The notes beneath the pieces are model-generated. The model did not search any database and was not told the origin of the DNA. It worked only from the letters and a program-made list of their open reading frames with translations. This document shows positions 58,301 through 64,000 of a DNA stretch of 64,000 nucleotides, piece after piece (position 1 is the first letter of the stretch; every line of letters starts with the position of its first letter). The stretch is from Pratylenchus scribneri. Its lineage: Eukaryota > Nematoda > Chromadorea > Rhabditida > Pratylenchidae. The stretch covers positions 186,001-250,000 of the forward strand of contig JAQSEB010000116.1 in the NCBI GenBank assembly GCA_030063045.1, written 5' to 3'. Both the position numbers and the translations under genes were made by a program.

Positions 58301-61300
58301 CATTTGTCTCATTTTGTTGCTGATTTTGTGCCTCATCATTTTGCTGTTGGCCAATTGTTGCCGCCTCCAATGCCCGGGCATACACTTGCATTTGGCCAGA
58401 GCCTTTGGCCATATCGAATGCTTCCTTGGAAAAGATGAAAGTAAAATAAATTAAAAAAAATTTGTACCTGATAACAATGCGAAATGACCAAAAATTGGAT
58501 GGCCGCATCAAATTGGCCCAAATCCGAGAAATAACTATTTTTGGGTAGAAGGGAATTTAAGACATATCCAAAAATATCTAATAAACCAACTTTGCCACCA
58601 TTTTTGAACCTTCAACACTTTTGCTTTCTTGTGCCAATTTTACTGCCTTTAATAAATATTATTTTGTGAATGACTTTAATTTTGCTCGTTTTTCAACCTC
58701 ATTTGCTCTGTTCAAATTGCGCAACAACAATCGGATTTGATTCTCGGCATCATGGGCACGTTCATAAGCCTATTTAAAATAGGGTAAAAATTTTCAGCTA
58801 CTTGATAAATTTGTTTTTATTGAAAATAGGACGAATATGTACCGTTATTTAGTATATTGGCCATACTTTTAGCCATAACTCAGCAAGAGAGCAATCACTT
58901 TTGGAAGGCAAAATATTAATCGAAAGCCCTAAATGTCCTCTAAAAAGTGGCATAAAATTCATTTTATGAAATCCTTCTTCACAAAAGTAATCCATCTTTT
59001 AAAAGTTACAATTACTTGAATATAATAAACCCAAATTTTGGAGGAAAAGCTGCATAATTTAAAAAATTATTTAAAATTTTTTCAAAAAACATAAAAGCCA
59101 CTTTTTGACGAATTTAAGGACTTCTAATGTTATATCAACGATCAACCTTCTTAAATTGGTTGCCTCCATGTTGAAATATTAACTAAAAGAACAACTAATT
59201 CATATACTGTATCGGCAGTACAGTATATGCACAAAATCATCCAATTTTAATCCCCCAAAGCCCACTTTGTATGCCCGTTCAAAATTCTTCTCCTTCTCCA
59301 GCATTTTTCCATATTGTGAGAGTAATTTTGGCGATCGAACTTGTTCCATCAATTTGTGCACTTTGAGCAAATTTCGACTTTTCATATAGGCGGCCTTTTC
59401 AATAGAGGGAATATTTTTAATTCTTAAAAATTTTGGCTAACCGCTGCTCGATCATAGAATTGGCCGGCCTCATAGACGGCACCGGATTCATCGAATTGCT
59501 AAACAAAACAAATGCAAATGTATTTGTTCTAAATAAGGAAGGAAGCCAGCGGCAAAAAATGACACAAATTGACAAAGGGCGAAGGAAAGATTACGGTACA
59601 AAAAAGAATTATGGCCTATCGCTGTTCGCTATTTTTACTCCAATATTTATTATTTACTGCACATCAAAAATATATTTTATAAATTGGGAACTGTAGAGGG
59701 GAAAGATGCCTGTGCCTGTGCTAAACTTTTTCTATAATTTTGCCATTTTTATATTTTATTAGGCCATTTATTTAGGCTTGAATGAAAGATGATAGGAAGA
59801 GGGTTCTAATTCTGGCAAATACACTCGGTAATTGAGGAAATAAGCATATTCATAAAAATGATAATTTAGTAGAGATCAATTCGTCTTTAGCCTATGTTGG
59901 TCAAGGATTCTATTTCTTTGCCCGATGGTTAAGTTCTCATCCCGATTTGTGAATAAATCAGTAGATTGACAACTAGCTATTTGGTATTTGGCCTTTGATT
60001 GAACATGGTTAAATTTGGCAATGTAAAAAACAAATTGGCACTTTCCCCACCCAAATCGCCAGAAAACTTACCCTCAATTGTTCCAGCACAATGCCACAAT
60101 CCCGTTTGGCCAATCGACTTGGCAATTTCAGTGCAATGTCCACGCCCCTTTGTATAATTTAATCATTAGGAAAATATTGGGAAATATTTGTTGATTTTTT
60201 ACTTTTTCAAATCGCCCATATGCAATGCCATTCGGGCCAATCTATTAAACCAATTTCGAATTATTAGGCAAATTTCCCAAGGCTAACCCGGATTTGCACA
60301 CCCAATTGTGTTCTTCCACTTCTTCACCCAATTCTTCATCATTCTTCGCCTCGATCAGTGCCTCCTCGTAAAAGTGCAATGCCTGCTCATGTTGGCCCAA
60401 AAATTCCAATTGAATTGCATACTGTAAACGAATAAAGTGGAATATGATAATTTGAAGGAAATATTTTCGTTTCACACTTCTTTGGCGATGAATGGCAATT
60501 CGGATGGGGCAATCTGACGTGCCAATTCCAATGCCCTTTCCCAATGTTGCACATCCCTTCGCATCTTTATGAAATAGAGGAATAAAGGAAAGAATATTTT
60601 GTAGAGTTAGTGGCATTTTTCTAAAATGGCTCAATAAAATTCAAATGATAAGTTGCCTAGGAAAAATTTGCCAGATTTTGCCATTGAATTTGATTGAATT
60701 TACAAAAAATACAAAAATTGCTATTTCGAATTCTGAAAATTGCCAATAATATAAAATTTCGGATTTAGGGTTATATAAAATTGTCAATAATTTGCTGGAT
60801 ATGGCTCTAAAAATTGCCTAATTTGGCCAGTCCAAAATCTTAATATGGAATTATATTCCTAAATTAAAGTCCGAGTTAATTTGGCCTCTACCAAATTTTT
60901 GAACCCATTCAAATACCTCCAAGGCATGCTTTGGTTCGGAAGAAGCGGAAAATAGCTGATCGGCTTGATCAAAATTGCCAAGTAATGCCGCAACATGGCC
61001 ACTTAAAACTTGTTGATCTTCTTAAATAATTAAATTTGGATTATATTTTCAATAAATCGGATGATGAGGAACCAATATGGACAAGTTCCTTCAAGGCCCA
61101 AACCATGGCCACATCGCCGAGATGGCGGAAAATGCGAACGGCTATAAAATAAATGAGAATATTTTTGAAGGCCAGAGCCAGATAAGTCCACCCAAATCAA
61201 TGTTGCAATCCAACATGACTGAATGGGCGAATTGGCGCCAAGCCAAGGGATCTTTAAGTTCTAAAAATGGCGGCAAAAAACGAATAATTGTGAACAAATT

Positions 61301-64000
61301 TGGTAATTGACCTTCACAAACTTTCCATGCATTTCGCCAACGGCGAAGCAACAATGATTGTTGTAACATTTCTTTGAGCTTGAAGGAAATAGAAGGGAAA
61401 ATTGGAAATGAGAAAGGCAAACTTCTTGAGGTGATTTTCCAGCAATCTATGCAAAAATAAATAAATGAATGTAATTTTATGGAAAGGTGGTATTTTCATT
61501 TTGTCTTTTCGATTAAAAACATTTTGTTTTTTCGTTTGTTTTAAAAACATTTAATGTTTTTGTTTGCTTAAAAACATTTTGTGTTTCACTTTGCTTAAAA
61601 CATTTTGTATTTCATTTAGCTAAAAACATTTTGTGTTTCATTTAGCTAAAAACATTTTGTGTTTCACTTACTTAGCTTAAAAACATTTTGTGTTTTACCT
61701 AGCTTAAAAACATTTTGTGTGTTCATTTAGCTAAAAACATTTTGTGTTTCACTTAGCTAAAAACATTTTGTGTTTCATTTAGCTAAAAACATTTTGTGTT
61801 TCACTTAGCTTAAAAACATTTTGTGTTTTACCTAGCTTAAAAACATTTTGTGTTACACTTAGCTTAAAAACATTTTGTGTTTTAGTTTGCTTAAAAACAT
61901 TTTGTGTTTTAATTTGCTTAAAAACATTTGTGTTTAAGTTTGCTTAAAAACATTTTGTGTTTTACTTACCTAAAAACATTTGTTCACATTAAAAATGTTA
62001 CAAAAATCCCAAAAAATTCCTTCCAAATTCATTCACCTGTGTTTCAGTTTTATGCGATTTCAGTAACATCGTATTCATTCGTCCATTTTGTGTATGACAG
62101 TAGACAATTCCCTTGGAAAGGAGCAATGGCATATTGCCATGCGGCACTTGCAATTGACTGATGAAATTGACGGCCCTTTCCCCGTTTGGATCACGGGCCA
62201 ACATGAAAACGAACAAACTGTGCTGATCGTGCACCAGGAATGTGTCCTTGTCCACAGTGAATGTCTCCCAAAGGCAGCCCAAATACTCAAAATTGGGTGG
62301 GAAATTTATTTGGAATTGAAATTAGAGAAGGATATTTTAAAAAGCCAAGTCTTTTGGCCATAACTCAACGTGACAATGGGTATTTTATATATATATAATA
62401 GCATTTACATTTTTCACATTTCAAAATTCAGCGGCTTTTCTAGGGATTTTTAGATTTTGGGACTTTCACATCTTAGGGTTAATAACAATAATAGATAAGA
62501 ATATTCTTTTACATGATGGCTGCTCTGAAATGGGCCTTGCCGTGGAATTTTGCACAATTGGCCATCGGATGGGGAATAGACGAACACATCGTGCAATTCA
62601 TCTAAAAATTGCATAAATTTCATGACATTAGGATATGATTAATAGTGTGGTCATATTCAAAAATGAATTAAAATCAGGTGAGAAGATTTGAATTAAATGA
62701 TTAATTAGTTTACTTATAATAAATGTAAAAAAAAATACACACCCAAAAAGAGGCATCGAATTCCATCGGGTTCCGCAAAAATGGAACGAATTTCAACGGA
62801 ATGCCGAAAATCCGACACAAATCGGCCATGGCTCAATGAATAATAGTAGAGGAATCGGCCTTTGGTTGAGTAGAGGAAAAATTTGTCGGCCAATTCCGAG
62901 TCGAGCACTTTTTCATTTGGTGCACTCTCATTGCAGTCCGGGAAAAGTACATCGCCGGAAGGGGCAAAGGATGAAGAAGAGGATGAGGGATCGATGGATG
63001 AATCGGAACGAATTATCTGAAAATTAGTAAGGAAGAATATTAGGGATTTTTGATTGTTTAAGGGAACAATTTGGAATCTTGACCATTCTTTTGGACATAG
63101 CTCAATGAAACAATAATCGATCTGAGAAGGCAATATATCATTCGAAAGTCCAAAGAATCCTCTAAAAATTTCATGAAATATTTATTAAATTCACATCTCT
63201 AAAATAGTTACATGCCTTTGAATATAATGAACCCGATTTTTTCAAAGAAAAGCTGTCTCATTTTAAAAGCTGCTTATTGCATAAAATATCTTAACTTTTC
63301 AAAAAATTAGAAAAGCCACTTTTTAGAGGACATTAAGAACTTTCAAATGGCATATTGCCTTTCCAAATTGGTTGCTTCCTTGTTGAGATATGGCCAAAAG
63401 AATGCCCTGGTTCTAAAATAGCGACAAAAACTGCTTGCCTTGTGCAAATGGACACGTGTATCCAATCGGGCCATTACAAATTCACGGCTCAATTTCATTT
63501 TCAGAATGGTCTAAAAGAAGCAAAAACATTTATTCTGCTCCCCTTCCCCCTTTTTACTGTCATATAATCATGTTCATAGAGAAAAGCAGTTGTGTTCCTT
63601 TTGATTTCATAAAACCATGCTTTGTTGTTCAACACAATGGCAATGTGCTTTTCCTATAAAAAGTTAGAATTTGTGCAATAAATTTTGTATAAATCAAATG
63701 GACTAAATTTAGGATTTATGAAACAAATTAGAACAAAGATTAGTAAAATTGCTCAAAATTTCTCATAAAAATGTCTTATTGTTAGGTCTAATCAGAATTT
63801 TATGCCCTAATATAAATTAAAATTTATTCACCCCAATGGAAATCAATGATGGCTCCACTTTGATGTTCAAACTTTGTGCCGGTTGCTGGAATTCATTAAA
63901 ATTTGAGTCGATTTATTAAATAATTTCAAAACAAACAATATTTCCATCCTGATAAATGCTAATTTCCGTCAACGATGCCAAAATGGCCATTTGACTGGGC
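55368..64000 (-). CDS. dyf-2: WDR19/IFT144 intraflagellar transport protein (partial, C-terminal part)
   Basis: A long many-exon gene that enters from beyond the right edge and ends at TGA 55368-55370. From 64 kb downward the exons encode the end of the N-terminal propeller region (SLNIKVEPSLISIG, EKHIAIVLNNKAWFYEI, DELHDVFVYSP, ETFTVDKDTFLVHDQHSLFV) and a TPR-like helical array (DPLAWRQFAHSVMLDCNIDL, YAIQLEFLGQHEQALHFYEE, SPKLLSQYGKMLEKEKNFER, QYAVEFAAESGDKTLVDALI). At the end are zinc-binding motifs CPFC...CFNC, GRHIIKDDFAICPHC and CLMC. This arrangement matches WDR19, a core IFT-A subunit for retrograde transport in cilia (dyf-2 in C. elegans). In nematodes it acts in ciliated sensory neurons. 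Introns hold two minisatellites, several family A elements and one family C element, and are much longer than elsewhere in the window. Confidence 0.94.
55595..55950. repeat. 19-base minisatellite, locus 2, inverted
   Basis: About 18 units of AATAATTCCGCCTGGTTAG, with variants GGCTAAG and CTGTTCTGATTTTT. This is the reverse complement of the unit at 45.7-46.2 kb. It lies in the last intron of the WDR19 gene (about 55548-56131). Confidence 0.95.
56495..56745. repeat. Fold-back family A copy in a WDR19 intron
   Basis: The left arm AACCAATTTGGGAAGGCC to AAAAATGGCCC and the right arm AAAAGCCACTTTTAAGTGG to CTTAAAGAACTATCGTCAAA are diverged inverted arms. Confidence 0.75.
57893..58045. repeat. Dispersed family C copy in a WDR19 intron
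   Basis: GGTTTAAGGGTTTGTCCTAA, ACCATATACCCAAAATTAGA, TAGGACTGGTCAAGACGCAT and GGTCCAAAACTAAGTTAGAA; the central AAACGGTTTAAACC part is missing. Confidence 0.7.
58858..59195. repeat. Fold-back family A copy in a WDR19 intron
   Basis: The left arm TTAGCCATAACTCAGCAAGA through CTCTAAAAAGTGGC, loop with AATATAATAAACCC, right arm AAAGCCACTTTTTGACG to TCCATGTTGAAATATTAAC. Confidence 0.8.
61500..61985. repeat. 26/27-base minisatellite, locus 2
   Basis: About 18 units of TTAGCTTAAAAACATTTTGT followed by GTTTTAC or GTTTCAC, more variable than locus 1 (TTTGCTTAAAAA variants at the ends). Same orientation as the array at 23.3-23.9 kb. It lies in a WDR19 intron and reaches within about 50 bases of the exon boundary near 62037. 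Confidence 0.94.
62350..62380. repeat. Fold-back family A fragment
   Basis: TCTTTTGGCCATAACTCAAC is the family A terminus without the rest of an arm; a truncated end. Confidence 0.5.
63085..63410. repeat. Fold-back family A copy in a WDR19 intron
   Basis: The left arm TTCTTTTGGACATAGCTCAA to CCTCTAAAAATTTC, loop with GAATATAATGAACCCG, right arm AAAGCCACTTTTTAGAGG to CTTGTTGAGATATGGCCAAA followed by AGAATG. Confidence 0.85.

Noticed and set aside
63355..63567. Repeated peptide frames of the type QIGCFLVEIWPKE at several places
   Set aside because: They are translations of the right arm or left arm of fold-back family A and not genes.

Overview
The window looks like nuclear DNA of a nematode. 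The evidence is AT-rich sequence, genes split by many short GT-AG introns (two of only 46-47 bases), an Srsx-type chemoreceptor and a myristoylated nematode-type globin, orthologues of animal housekeeping genes, and compact same-strand gene clusters. I cannot name the species. Exon models were built by hand from splice signals and phase; where exact lengths are given, all exon phases close. Homology calls come from recognising family motifs, with no database search.

Layout. 1-12.4 kb: gene-poor. It holds the 3' end of a possible plus-strand gene, a tentative small two-exon gene at 7.9-8.2 kb, local duplications and many repeat copies. 12.4-17.0 kb: a secreted arylsulfatase (+) whose fourth intron carries a 1.2 kb minisatellite. 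17.8-20.4 kb: an Srsx chemoreceptor (-). 20.4-24.0 kb: repeats, including a 26-base minisatellite. 24.1-26.6 kb: a small secreted protein and a PB1-like orphan protein (both -). 27.6-34.1 kb: three plus-strand genes spaced 119 and 178 bases apart (ANKRD11/12-like, METTL9, RWDD1), possibly an operon. 34.2-38.1 kb: the mitochondrial helicase SUV3 (-). 38.5-39.8 kb: a casein kinase 1 (-). 40.6-45.0 kb: an SLC17 transporter (-). 46.5-48.1 kb: a globin (+). 48.8-51.4 kb: TIA-1/TIAR (-). 52.0-55.1 kb: a coiled-coil protein with 32-residue repeats (+). 55.4 kb to the window edge: the C-terminal part of the ciliary protein WDR19/IFT144 (-).

Repeats are the most unusual part. Three dispersed families (A, a fold-back element with ~85-base inverted arms; B, a fold-back element with ~70-base arms; C, a ~190-base element) occupy spacers and introns. 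Five minisatellite arrays represent three monomer types; two monomers recur at separate loci, one of them in opposite orientation. The array in the sulfatase intron repeats the palindrome CTTTCCGGAAAG about 50 times, a pattern that matches the minimal heat-shock-element pair.

The genes do not form one pathway. They are mostly housekeeping or sensory functions: mitochondrial RNA decay (SUV3), histidine methylation (METTL9), ribosome-associated regulation (RWDD1), stress RNA binding (TIAR), intraflagellar transport (WDR19), chemoreception (Srsx) and extracellular sulfate-ester hydrolysis. I found no convincing new multi-gene system. The best candidates for novelty are the minisatellites, fold-back family A, the small secreted protein and the PB1-like orphan.
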